DNA of 64,000 nucleotides, taken from the NCBI RefSeq assembly GCF_000349325.1, contig NC_020504.1:124001-188000 (forward strand), read 5' to 3'. The position numbers were made by a program, and so were the translations under genes. Below the pieces are notes generated by a model. The model ran no database searches. It was not told the DNA's origin and saw nothing but the letters and a program-made list of their open reading frames with translations. Positions 17,089 through 25,285 of the stretch are shown piece by piece; the first letter of the stretch is position 1; every line of letters begins with the position of its first letter. Origin of the DNA: Streptomyces davaonensis JCM 4913 (lineage in GTDB: Bacteria; Actinomycetota; Actinomycetes; Streptomycetales; Streptomycetaceae).

Positions 17089-17735
17089 GTGTCCCGTGGC
17101 GCCGGCGTCTCCACAGGCCGATTCCTCAGCGTGCTGTCCCCCGCCGACCGGGAGGCCCTGGCCGCCGAGCTTGCCGACCTCCCGGCCGCAGACGGCAACA
17201 CGATGCCCGCGCAGCTCCCTTTCCCACCCCTGCCCCCCGAGAGCGCCCCCACGTCACCCTCACCCCACAGGTGCCACCCACCGTGATCAGCCTTCAGGAG
17301 CACCGCGTCCCGCAGGACACCGTCCTCACCCCGGAGGACTTGGCCGTGGGATGCGACGGCCGCCGCATGCACCTCGCCGTCCCCGAGCACGGCCACCGCG
17401 TGGAGGCCGTCGGGATGCACGCGCTGAACCTGCGCACCCACACCCCGCCACTGGTGCGGTTCCTCACCGAACTGTCCCGCGCCCAGTGCGCACAGGTCAC
17501 CGCCTTCGAGTGGGGCGCCGCAGCAGCGATGCCGTTCCTTCCACGTCTGCGGTACGGCCGCATCGTGCTGGCCCGGCACGCTGGCGGCTGGAAGCGCCCG
17601 AACTGCCCGGCCATGCCCGCCCTCGGGCCGAATGGGACGCCGCGCTCGCCGCCTGGCGCGCCGGCGGAGCCTGCCGCGCCCGCGTCCACCTCTTTGAGGA
17701 CGACCTGCGCCTCTTCCTCGACTCGACGAGGCCGG
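17089..17735 (+). pseudogene. Lanthipeptide dehydratase (LanB-type) relic
   Basis: Three frames joined give an internal piece of a lantibiotic dehydratase: RFLSVLSPADREALAAELAD and PAQLPFPPL, a frameshift near 17240, then PTVISLQEHR, DTVLTPEDLAVGCDGRRMHL, VGMHALNLRTHTPPLVRFL and FLPRLRYGRIVL. Another frameshift near 17575 leads to ARWRLEAPELPG, AEWDAALAAWRA and VHLFEDDLRLFLDS. Full LanB proteins exceed 800 residues; about 215 remain. The order precursor-then-dehydratase is that of FxLD clusters. The cyclase and methyltransferase genes are absent. Confidence 0.7.
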
Positions 17736-17895
17736 CCACCGTGCGCGACGAGCGTCGCGCACGGTGATGATTCACTGCACGAGGTGCGGCGTTCAATGAG
17801 GTTGGCGTCGCGCCGCCGGCGGTGGCCCACGCGTTCCCGCTGAAGCTCCGTTGCCGGTCTGTGTCGCTGCCGAGAGCACGGGGGCGTGGCGCGGG

Positions 17896-18237
17896 TCAGT
17901 AGTACTGGGCCAGGCAGAATTCGTGTTCTTCAGGATCGGCCATCACGACGACCACGCCCTCGTCGTAGTCGTGGCGTTCGCCGGTGAACCGGCCGCCGAG
18001 GGCGACGACCTGGGCGATGTCGTCGACCACGACGTCGAGGTGCAGGCGCGCCTTGCCATGTTTCGGCTCCTTGACAGGCTGGAAGACGAGGCGCGGCTGT
18101 GGGTCGCCGCGCTGGCCGAGGTACACCCAGCCAGGCTGGGACGGCCCCCTCTGGCGGTCAAGAAGGACGCTCCAGAAGGCCGCCACCCGTTCCACGTCGA
18201 TGCAGTCGATGGTCACTCCGCCCCAGTGGTTCGCCAT
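17896..18237 (-). CDS. VOC-family (glyoxalase/bleomycin-resistance fold) protein
   Basis: A 113-residue single-domain VOC protein. It starts NHWGGVTIDCIDVERVAAFW, has RLHLDVVVDDI in the middle and ends MADPEEHEFCLAQYY, giving the beta-alpha-beta-beta-beta pattern of the fold with candidate metal ligands His/Glu in LHLDV and EHEFC. Family members are small-molecule lyases, isomerases or drug-binding proteins; no specific reaction can be named. The ATG is only 4 bases after the stop of the amino acid dehydrogenase, so the two are co-transcribed. Confidence 0.85.
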   Translation of the reverse strand: MANHWGGVTIDCIDVERVAAFWSVLLDRQRGPSQPGWVYLGQRGDPQPRLVFQPVKEPKHGKARLHLDVVVDDIAQVVALGGRFTGERHDYDEGVVVVMADPEEHEFCLAQYY

Positions 18238-18241
18238 GTTG

Positions 18242-19417
18242 TCAGCACCCCCTTTTTGTTGTCGCGTGGGATGTCGGCGGCTCGGACTCCATCGGCCCGG
18301 CAGCCCGCGAGGTCAGGGGCAGCGCTGCGCTGCGAGTCGGGGACGAGCGTCCGTGGCGAACCCGTTGCTCGGCGAGTTGCCTGGCCGCGATCGCGGGCGT
18401 GGTCCGGTGGGTCCGGGCCGTGTGGAAAACCTGTCGGAGCGTAGCTGCAATGCCCTGGATGCGCTCGGTCAGCCGTTCCTCGGACTCCTGGCGCAGCTCG
18501 ACACCGGTGGCGTGGATGACTCCGCCGGAGCTGACGACTACGTCCGGCGCCCAAAGGATGCCCCGTGCCGCGAGGAGACGGGCGGTGGCCGTTTCGTCGA
18601 GTTGATTGTTGGCCGGGCCGGCGATGGCGGCACACCGCAGCAGCGGCACCGTGCCGGCGGTCAGCAGGCCGCCGAGCGCGGCCGGCACGAGGATGTCGAC
18701 CTCCGCGGTGAGGGCGTCGTCTGGATCCACCCAGGTCGCACCCAACTCCTCGGCCAGGCTGCGTCTGGCCGCCTTGACGTCGGTCACGACGAGCCGCGCG
18801 CCAGCCCGGTCCAGGAGCCGGGCCACGTGGGCGCCGACCGCACCCAGGCCGATCACCCCGAAGGTCCGGCCGGCGAGCTCCGGTGAGCCGAAGGCCTCGT
18901 CGGCCACCGCGCCCAGTGCCGCCAGGGTGCCGCGCGCGGTGTGGAGGGAGGAGTCGCCGCTGCCGCCGTCCTCGACGGGCCGGCAGCAGACATGGGTGGT
19001 GCGGCTGCCGATCACGGACATGTCGACCGGACTGCTTCCCACGTCCGGGCCTGCGATGTAGCGGCCGCCGAGCGACTCGATCGCGTCGCCGAGGTCGTGG
19101 AGCAGTGCCGTGCGCTCCTCTCCGGCCGGCCGGGCTGCGGTCGGGAGGGCGACGACTGCCTTTGCGCCGCCGTGTTCCAGACCTGCCAGCGCGTTCTTCT
19201 CGGTCATCGCTGCCGCCAGCCGCAGCGCGTCAGCGATCGCGGCGGCCGGGTCGGCATAGTGAGCGATCCGGCACCCGCCGGCCGCCGGACCAAGAGCGGT
19301 CGAGTGGATCGCGACGTTGATCGCGAGTCCGCTGCGGCTGCCGCGTACGACCTGTACCAACTCGTGTGAAGGATTCGGGATGTTGAGGGACAGAGCTTGC
19401 TCAAGTGCGACTGTCAT
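18242..19417 (-). CDS. Glu/Leu/Phe/Val dehydrogenase (valine/leucine dehydrogenase type)
   Basis: A 391-residue NAD-dependent amino acid dehydrogenase that deaminates a branched-chain amino acid to its 2-keto acid. Substrate-binding and catalytic lysines sit in MTEKNALAGLEHGGAKAVV (K74, K86). GPDVGSSPVDMSVIG follows, and the NAD-binding loop is FGVIGLGAVGAHVARLL (about 187). Length is about 25 residues over Streptomyces valine dehydrogenase because of a polar C-terminal tail (from about 365). It is divergent from an Lrp-type regulator with a 77-base spacer, the usual control arrangement for this enzyme. Confidence 0.9.
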   Translation of the reverse strand: MTVALEQALSLNIPNPSHELVQVVRGSRSGLAINVAIHSTALGPAAGGCRIAHYADPAAAIADALRLAAAMTEKNALAGLEHGGAKAVVALPTAARPAGEERTALLHDLGDAIESLGGRYIAGPDVGSSPVDMSVIGSRTTHVCCRPVEDGGSGDSSLHTARGTLAALGAVADEAFGSPELAGRTFGVIGLGAVGAHVARLLDRAGARLVVTDVKAARRSLAEELGATWVDPDDALTAEVDILVPAALGGLLTAGTVPLLRCAAIAGPANNQLDETATARLLAARGILWAPDVVVSSGGVIHATGVELRQESEERLTERIQGIAATLRQVFHTARTHRTTPAIAARQLAEQRVRHGRSSPTRSAALPLTSRAAGPMESEPPTSHATTKRGC

Positions 19418-19494
19418 GGCGTGAAGCTAGCCGTTCGAACAAGGCCAGGGGCTATCAGGCGAATAGAATTCGGCACGGGGCTCATACTCGCCGC

Positions 19495-19953
19495 ATGGAC
19501 GAACTTGATTCGGCGATCGTCCGGCATCTGCAGCGCGATGCGCGGCAGACCAACCGCGACCTCGCCCGCACCCTCGGCATCGCCCCGTCGACCTGCCTGG
19601 AACGCATCCGCGCACTGCGCGCCCGCGGGGTCATCACCGGCTACCACGCCGCTGTCGACCCGGCCGCCCTGAACCGTCACGTCCAGGCGCTCATCCACTT
19701 CCAGATCCGCCCCCTCAGCCGGCCGGTCATCGAGGCGTTCAAGACCTATGCCGCCACCCTGCCCGAGGTCAGCACGGTCTACGTCGTCACCGGCGGCGAC
19801 GACATGATCGTGCACGTCTCCGTACCAAGCGTCGACTACCTCCACGGCTTCCTCATGGACAAGTTCACCGAGCGCCGCGAAGTCGTCGGATTCCGTACCT
19901 CTGTGATCTACCAACACACCCACAATCAAGTGATCTCACCCCTCACGCCCTGA
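19495..19953 (+). CDS. Lrp/AsnC-family regulator
   Basis: A 152-residue feast/famine regulator. The N-terminal helix-turn-helix is LDSAIVRHLQRDARQTNRDL followed by ARTLGIAPSTCLERIRALRA. The C-terminal RAM effector domain shows LPEVSTVYVVTGGDDMIVHV. It probably senses a branched-chain amino acid and controls the divergent dehydrogenase. ATG 19495 begins the standard family N-terminus (MDELDSAIV). The 3' end overlaps the tail of an antisense Tn3 transposase relic by 28 bases. Confidence 0.93.
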   Translation: MDELDSAIVRHLQRDARQTNRDLARTLGIAPSTCLERIRALRARGVITGYHAAVDPAALNRHVQALIHFQIRPLSRPVIEAFKTYAATLPEVSTVYVVTGGDDMIVHVSVPSVDYLHGFLMDKFTERREVVGFRTSVIYQHTHNQVISPLTP

Positions 19954-20292
19954 CCCGCCAGGCCGGCCCCGCCCCGTTCGAGGCACAGCCACCGGTACCG
20001 ACGACCCATGCCGACGCACAGCTCGGCCCACTCGTCGGCGCTCTCGTCGTCACCGTCGAGCCCGACCGCGTCCGGGCCGCGCAGCGGCCGCAGGCTGCCG
20101 CCGGCAGCGACGGACGCGGTAAAGCCGCAGCGGCCGAGGACGGTGAGATTCTCGTGCTTGAGCGGGGACAGGCGCGCGATGCCCCCGTCCCGGATCTCGT
20201 GCCCCTCGGCGCGCAGCCGGGCGACGGCAGCGTTGATGTACCGGGTGGCCCAGAGCACCATGGCGTCCAGGACCAGGCCCAGCGCGCCGAGT
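19926..20292 (-). pseudogene. Tn3-family transposase, C-terminal fragment
   Basis: The minus strand reads QLGALGLVLDAMVLWATRYI, NAAVARLRAEGHEIRDG and IARLSPLKHENLTVLGRCGF, the conserved end of Tn3-family transposases, followed by about 65 extra residues. The remaining ~850 residues of a normal Tn3 transposase are absent. The conserved part breaks at about 20292, exactly where IS5 transposase sequence begins on the other strand. Confidence 0.75.
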
Positions 20293-20937
20293 TGGCCTGC
20301 TGGCGGCGCCTGGCGGCCTGGAACGAGGCAGGTGTCCGGGACCAGCTGCACCAACTGCTGCTGAACAAGCTACGGTCGAAGAACCAGCTGGACTGGCCGC
20401 GGGCGGTGATCGACTCCTCCCGTGTCAGGGCCGCACACCGCAGCCCAACAGCGGCCCCAGCCCGGTCGACCGCACACGCCCGGGCAGCACACACCACCTC
20501 ATCACCGACGGCCAGGGCATCCCCCTCGCGGTGTCACTGACCGGCGGCAACCGCAACGACGTCACCCAGCCCCGGCCCCTGCTCGACAAGATCCCGGCCG
20601 TGGCGGAAACCGCCGGCCGGCCCCGCAGGCGACCGACATGCCCTTCGCGGACCGCGACTACGACCACGACACGTACCGCCGGCCCCTGCGCCAGCCAGGC
20701 AACCAGCCCGCCATCCCCGAACGTGGCCAACCGCACGGCACCGGCCCGGTCACCCTCCGCTCGGCCGTCGAGCAGACCATCTCCCGGCTGCACGGCTTCC
20801 GACGCCTGCGCATCCGGCGGGAACAACGCGACGACATCCACCAAGCCCCCCTCGCCCGCGAACACGGAGGCAGCCCCGACATCCGGTCCCGCGCACTCAA
20901 CACAGCACGATCACAGCTCACCGACCCCGCCACCTGA
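20293..20937 (+). pseudogene. IS5-family transposase, frameshifted and 5'-truncated
   Basis: Three frames in turn give an IS5-family DDE transposase: CWRRLAAWNEAGVRDQLHQL and DWPRAVIDSSRVRAA, then HHLITDGQGIPLAVSLTGGN and RNDVTQPRPLLDKIPAV, then MPFADRDYDHDTYRR, IPERGQPHGTGPVTLRSAVE and SRLHGFRRLRIR. The DDE acids Asp (AVIDSS), Asp (FADRDYD) and Glu (AVEQT) are still readable, but two frameshifts and loss of the N-terminus make it inactive. It abuts the Tn3 relic, suggesting insertion into it. Confidence 0.75.
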
Positions 20938-21176
20938 CCGCCCCCGCCAAGGGTCATGGCCCCATGCCCACCAGCTACCAGCTCCGCGCCACCACCCACC
21001 AGCTCCACGCCCGAAACCTCACCGACCACACCGCCACCGAAGCCGCCCTCGGCCACACCGACGACCAACTCGAACACCACCTCGCGGCCAACGGCGCCGG
21101 GTTCCTCGACGGCTCGGCGCTGCGGTGTGGATCCAGGCTGGCCTCATACCTGGTCAGGCGGAGAAGGGGCGTCGGC

Positions 21177-21845
21177 ATGGCGGTGGACCGGCAGGAGGAA
21201 CTCGCCGAGGCGCAGCGTGAGCACTGGCAGCAGACATACGGCGAGCATCCCGGCATGTACGGCGAGGAGCCGTCCGCGCCGGCGGTCCATGCAGCTGCGG
21301 TGTTCCGCTCCGCCGGTGCCCGCGAGGTGCTGGAGCTGGGTGCCGGGCACGGTCGCGACGCCCTGCACTTCGCCCGCCAGGGTCTCTCGGTACTGGCCAC
21401 CGACTTCAGCCCGGTGGCCCTGGAGCAGCTGCGCGAGGCAGCCGCCTCGCAACAGGTCGCCGAGAACGTGACCACGGCGGTCCACGACGTGCGCGAGCCG
21501 CTTCCGCTCGCGGATGCCTCAGTGGACGCCGTCTTCGCGCACATGCTGCTGTGCATGGCCCTGTCCACCCCACAGATCCACGCCCTGGTCGCATAAGTCC
21601 GGCGCGTGCTGCGACCGGGCGGCACCTTCCTCTACACCGTCCGCCACACCGCAGACGCCCACGACCAGGCCGGCACCGGACACGGGGATGACATCTGGGA
21701 ACACGGCGGCTTCGCCGTCCACTTCTTCCCCCGCCACCTCATCGACACCCTGGCCAAGGACTGGACCCTTGAAGAAGTCCACGCCTTCGAGGAGGGCAGC
21801 CTCCCACGCAGACTATGGCGCATCACCCAAACCCTCCCAGCATGA
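21177..21845 (+). pseudogene. Class I SAM-dependent methyltransferase with one nonsense codon
   Basis: A nearly perfect methyltransferase of about 222 codons. EVLELGAGHGRDALHFARQG is the SAM-binding loop, VLATDFSPVALEQLREAA motif II, and LPLADASVDAVFAHMLL motif III. After IHALVA the frame hits TAA (21594-21596) where relatives have Glu, then continues in the same frame: VRRVLRPGGTFLYTVRHTAD to RRLWRITQTLPA. One base change (GAA to TAA) explains it. The ATG has a GAGAAGGGG site. It is either a very young pseudogene or a sequencing error. Confidence 0.75.
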
Positions 21846-22465
21846 ACAAGGCACCGAGTGCACGGAGCTGTCCCCTCCCATGAACAATCCAGCACTCCCG
21901 CCACCACCCAGTGCCGCCCGCACTGCCCTCCTGCTGCGCCTGCCCGGCGAACACGGACAGCCGGGTCCGGCCGGAATGAGGGGTGAATGCGGCAGCGCGC
22001 AGCACCGTCCTCGCCGCCCCTGCCTCGCCGAGGGCACTGTTCGTGGCCGCCTTCGCCATCGGCGCGGACATGCCACCAGCCCGGCCGCCCATGATCACGT
22101 CCGCACCCCGGAACCCCCGGTCGCCTGACGGACTCGGCAGGCACGCGAGGCAGCGCCCCTTTTGCGCGTCCAGCGCGCACTCCAGGCCGTCACTCATCCC
22201 GGCGATCAGCCGCTTGATCACAACCTGGCAGGGCCGGCAGCTCTGCTGCTGTACTGGCGCAGCTGGAAGCGGCTGGAGGCTGTCCCACACGGGGTCCGTG
22301 GCGGGCGCCGCTGTTCTTGCGGGGACAGGGCCCCGCGGGGCGATGAACTGTCCGCCCAGATATCACACGTGGCCTTGCGATGACTCCCCCTCAGATACCG
22401 GACTTCCTCGAGCCGGGGCTGACCACCGGTGTCGTGGGAGCCTCCGCGCCCGGCGGCTCGTCCAG
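21846..22465. other. Gap without a supported gene
   Basis: About 620 bases between the methyltransferase and a CBS-domain fragment. Long frames exist on both strands, including a Cys-containing one on the minus strand (CRPCQVVIKRL, GRCLACLPSP), but neither gives a family I recognise nor a good ribosome site. Probably decayed material. Confidence 0.4.
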
Positions 22466-22672
22466 GTCCATGACAGGACCCCAGGATTCTTCATGCCCCC
22501 GCACCCGGTCACCCGGGTCCGCACCGACACCCCGCCCGACGACACCCTCACCGCCCTGCGCAGCGACGGCAGCCACCTGGCCGCCGTAACCGGCGAAACG
22601 GGCGCCGCCCTCGGGTTCATGACCATGGAGCATGTCCTTTCCACGCTGGCCGGCCCAGCCACGCCCCCGTCG
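22466..22672 (+). pseudogene. CNNM/HlyC-type CBS-domain membrane protein, C-terminal scrap
   Basis: About 69 codons read VHDRTPGFFMPPHPVTRVRT, DTPPDDTLTALRSDGSHLAA and VTGETGAALGFMTMEHVLST. This is the end of the second CBS domain of a hemolysin-C/CNNM-like transporter, where relatives read GFLTMEDVL. No membrane domain or start remains. The frame stays open into the permease gene 70 bases later, so the permease start needs care. Confidence 0.6.
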
Positions 22673-22741
22673 GGGGCGGTACGCTTCCGCCTCCGGGAGG
22701 CGCAGGGGATCCGACCAGCGACGGGGCGGGGAACGAGAGGC

Positions 22742-23773
22742 GTGGACAACCAGGAATACGCTCAGAGCCGGCCGGGCTCTGTCGCCCATGCGATACGGCT
22801 CACCACGCGTGCCCTCGCGTACGGGGTGGTGGGCGGCGCAGCACTGATCGTGATTGCCACGGTGGCCTCGGTCCTCGGGCCGGTCCTCGCCCTCGACCTC
22901 TACACCCCGCCGGTGGCCGCCTGGTGGACGGTGTTCACGGCGGTCGTCGTGCAGGGGGTTCCGTTCCTGGTGCTGGGCACGCTGGTGTCAGCGGCGATCG
23001 GGGCGTTCGTACCGCAGAAGGTCTTCCGCCGGCTGCTGCCGCGCCATCAGGCTCTCGCCGTGCCGGTCGCGGGAGCGGCGGGGGTCGTCCTGCCGGGCTG
23101 TGAGTGCGCTTCCGTGCCGGTGGCCGGGAGCCTGATGCGGCGCGGGGTGGCTCCGGCCGCCGCGCTCGCGTTTCTTCTGTCCGCGCCTGCCATCAACCCG
23201 GTGGTGCTGGTCGCCACCTCCATCGCCTTCCCGGGCAGCCCTGCCATGGTGCTCGCCCGCCTCGTCGCCTCGCTGGCCACGGCCGTGGTGATGGGCTGGC
23301 TGTGGGCGCGGTTCGGGCGGGATGAGTGGCTGCGGCTGCCCGGGACGCGTCCGCGGGACGGCGCGTCCGGGACCCGTCTGCACACCTTCCAAGCCGGGCT
23401 CCAGCACGACTTCCTGCACGCGGGCGGCTTCCTGGTCGTCGGTGCGGCGGCCGCGGCCACCTTCAGCATCGCGGTACCCCGCTCGGTCCTGGACCTGTTC
23501 ACCGGCTCACCCTGGCTGTCGGTGCTGCTGCTCGCCGTCCTGGCCGTGGTGCTGTGCGTGTGCAGTGAGGCCGACGCGTTCGTCGCCGCGTCGATGAGCA
23601 GCTTCTCACCCACCGCGCTGCTGGCGTTCATGGTCGTCGGGCCGATGGTCGACCTGAAGCTGATCGCCTTGCAAGCGGGCACCTTCGGCCGGGCCTTCGC
23701 CGTCCGGTTCTCGGCCGCGACGTGGGCCGTCGCGGTGGTCAGCAGTGTGCTCGTGGGATGGTGGCTGCTGTGA
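22742..23773 (+). CDS. YraQ/ArsP-like permease
   Basis: A 343-residue membrane protein with about eight helices, of the predicted permease family that usually pairs with TIGR03943 proteins. Signature motifs are VLPGCECASVPVAGSLMRRG with two Cys, FLLSAPAINPVVLVATSIAF, and VVLCVCSEADAFVAASM with GPMVDLKLIALQAG. Relatives move metals, metalloids or sulfur species; Streptomyces copies often belong to zinc regulons, which I cannot confirm here since no Zur box was identified. GTG 22742 has a GAGAGG-like site. The 3' end overlaps the next gene by 4 bases. Confidence 0.88.
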   Translation: MDNQEYAQSRPGSVAHAIRLTTRALAYGVVGGAALIVIATVASVLGPVLALDLYTPPVAAWWTVFTAVVVQGVPFLVLGTLVSAAIGAFVPQKVFRRLLPRHQALAVPVAGAAGVVLPGCECASVPVAGSLMRRGVAPAAALAFLLSAPAINPVVLVATSIAFPGSPAMVLARLVASLATAVVMGWLWARFGRDEWLRLPGTRPRDGASGTRLHTFQAGLQHDFLHAGGFLVVGAAAAATFSIAVPRSVLDLFTGSPWLSVLLLAVLAVVLCVCSEADAFVAASMSSFSPTALLAFMVVGPMVDLKLIALQAGTFGRAFAVRFSAATWAVAVVSSVLVGWWLL

Positions 23774-24498
23774 GGCGGTACGGTCCGGCCCTGGTGCTGG
23801 CCCTGTGTGCGGGCGCGCTGCTGCGGATCTCGCTGTTCAGCACTCTGTATCTGCGGTATGTGCAGCCCGGGCTGCGCCCGTATCTGATCGCTTCAGGCGT
23901 GCTGCTGCTGGTCCTGGGGGTGGTGAGTGCACTCGCCGCGGCCGGGGCCCACCCGCACCCCGACGAGCACGAGCACGGCGACGGACACGGCCACGACCAT
24001 CGCGACGGCCCCCGTGTCGCCTGGCTCCTCGTCGTCCCCGCGCTCGCCCTCCTGCTCTTCCCGCCGCCCGCCCTCGGTTCCTACAGCGCCGAGCGGGACG
24101 CCGCCGCCCGGTACGAGGCGCAGGGCATCGGCACGTTCCCGGATCTCCCCAAGGGCGACCCGGTCGAGATCACACTGAGCGAATTCACCTCCCGCGCCCT
24201 CTACGACAGCAGCCGCACCATGGAAGGCCGCACCCTGCGGATGACCGGATTCGTCACCAAGGACGACAGCACCTGGTACCTGACCCGGCTCCTCATCTCC
24301 TGCTGCGCCGCCGACGCCCGCCCCGACAAAGTCGAAATCCACGGCACGCACGCACCCGCCGTCGACAGCTGGGTGACCGTCACCGGCACCTGGGTCCCCA
24401 ACGGCGAACCCGGCTCGGACCAGGCATGGCCGCCCGTCCTCTCCGCCACCGAGGTCAAGCAGGTCGAGCAGCCCGAAAACCCCTACGAGAAACGGTAG
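23770..24498 (+). CDS. TIGR03943-family putative membrane/metal-associated protein
   Basis: About 242 residues, partner of the permease. Two N-terminal helices (LVLALCAGALLRISLFST, LIASGVLLLVLGVVSAL) flank a His/Asp-rich loop (HPHPDEHEHGDGHGHDH) that looks suited to metal binding. A third helix (VAWLLVVPALALLLFPPP) precedes an outside domain with GFVTKDDSTWYLTRLLISCC and a Cys pair, the family hallmark, then ENPYEKR. Translation is coupled: GTG 23770 overlaps the permease stop (GTGA); ATG 23758 is an alternative. Probably co-functions in metal transport or delivery. Confidence 0.85.
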   Translation: MRRYGPALVLALCAGALLRISLFSTLYLRYVQPGLRPYLIASGVLLLVLGVVSALAAAGAHPHPDEHEHGDGHGHDHRDGPRVAWLLVVPALALLLFPPPALGSYSAERDAAARYEAQGIGTFPDLPKGDPVEITLSEFTSRALYDSSRTMEGRTLRMTGFVTKDDSTWYLTRLLISCCAADARPDKVEIHGTHAPAVDSWVTVTGTWVPNGEPGSDQAWPPVLSATEVKQVEQPENPYEKR

Positions 24499-24604
24499 TC
24501 CAGCCCATGGCGGGCGCCGGGGAACACCCCCACGAACCCCGGACAACTCACCCCGGACAAGCCCCACCCGCACACACCCACATCAACCACAACACCCCCG
24601 CACC

Positions 24605-24731
24605 TGCGAACTCCTCGACGGCCTCGCACTCTTCGAGGCCCGCACCCGCGCCCTGGTCCCCCTCACCCAGCTCACCGGCGCGAAGCCGGGTGACCGGGTC
24701 CTGCACGCGGGCTGCGGCACCGGCCGCCCGA
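24605..24731 (+). pseudogene. SAM-methyltransferase scrap
   Basis: About 42 codons read CELLDGLALFEARTRALVPL, TQLTGAKPGDRVLHAGCGTG, then R and P. This is the lead-in helix and SAM-binding glycine loop of a class I methyltransferase. Neither a start nor the rest of the domain is present. Confidence 0.5.
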
Positions 24732-24776
24732 GCAGGCGGACGACGACCACGACCGCACCGCAGACCAACCTGACCC

Positions 24777-24947
24777 GGGTGGACCCCTCACCGCCTCGAC
24801 ACACTCCTGCCCGGCCTTCACACCCAGCCGGAGAACTACCTCGGACAGGCACACAGGACCGCCGCAACCACCACCCGCCTCTGGCGCACCCAAACCGCAT
24901 CGCTCCCCGAACCGCCCACCCCCCTCGCCCACCTCGCCGCCAACTGA
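24777..24947 (+). other. Unidentified C-terminal gene fragment
   Basis: Fifty-six codons ending in TGA have coding-like composition: GWTPHRLDTLLPGLHTQPEN, YLGQAHRTAATTTRLWRT, then LPEPPTPLAHLAAN. It looks like a protein C-terminus, but I cannot name the family. No start is present, so it is likely a leftover of a larger gene. Confidence 0.3.
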
Positions 24948-25145
24948 TCGCCCCGCCATACAGCTCCACGGCCGTTGTCGTCATGAGGCAGACAGGGGGC
25001 TCAGAAGAGCGCGCCCAACTCGTCCCGCAGCCGGATCGCCCAACTGCCCTTGGGAAACGTCGCCTTCGCCACCCGCGCCGCCTTCGCCGGCACCTCAACC
25101 GGCTCCATCGGCTGCATCGACATCGACGCCCTCCCTCATACGACA

Positions 25146-25188
25146 ACGGCGGTCCCCAAGACCCCAACCGGGTCTTGGGGACCGCCGT
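25146..25188. terminator. Perfect 19-bp stem-loop, likely terminator
   Basis: ACGGCGGTCCCCAAGACCC (25146-25164) pairs without mismatch with 25170-25188 across a 5-base CAACC loop. It lies about 100 bases downstream of the leftward lysyl-oxidase gene, where a transcription stop is expected. There is no T-run, as is common for Streptomyces terminators. Confidence 0.75.
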
Positions 25189-25285
25189 CACGCACGGCCC
25201 TCAATGGGCCAACAGCATCCCGTACAGCGCGCAGTCAGGGGGCGCTCAAGCGGTCTGCGGATCGGTGCCGCTCACCCGGCGTCGA

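Noticed and set aside
20964..21176. Upstream extension of the methyltransferase frame (TSYQLRATTHQLHARNLTDH)
   Set aside because: Coding-like and possibly a fragment of another gene, but it does not belong to the methyltransferase, whose ATG and ribosome site lie at 21177; family not recognised.
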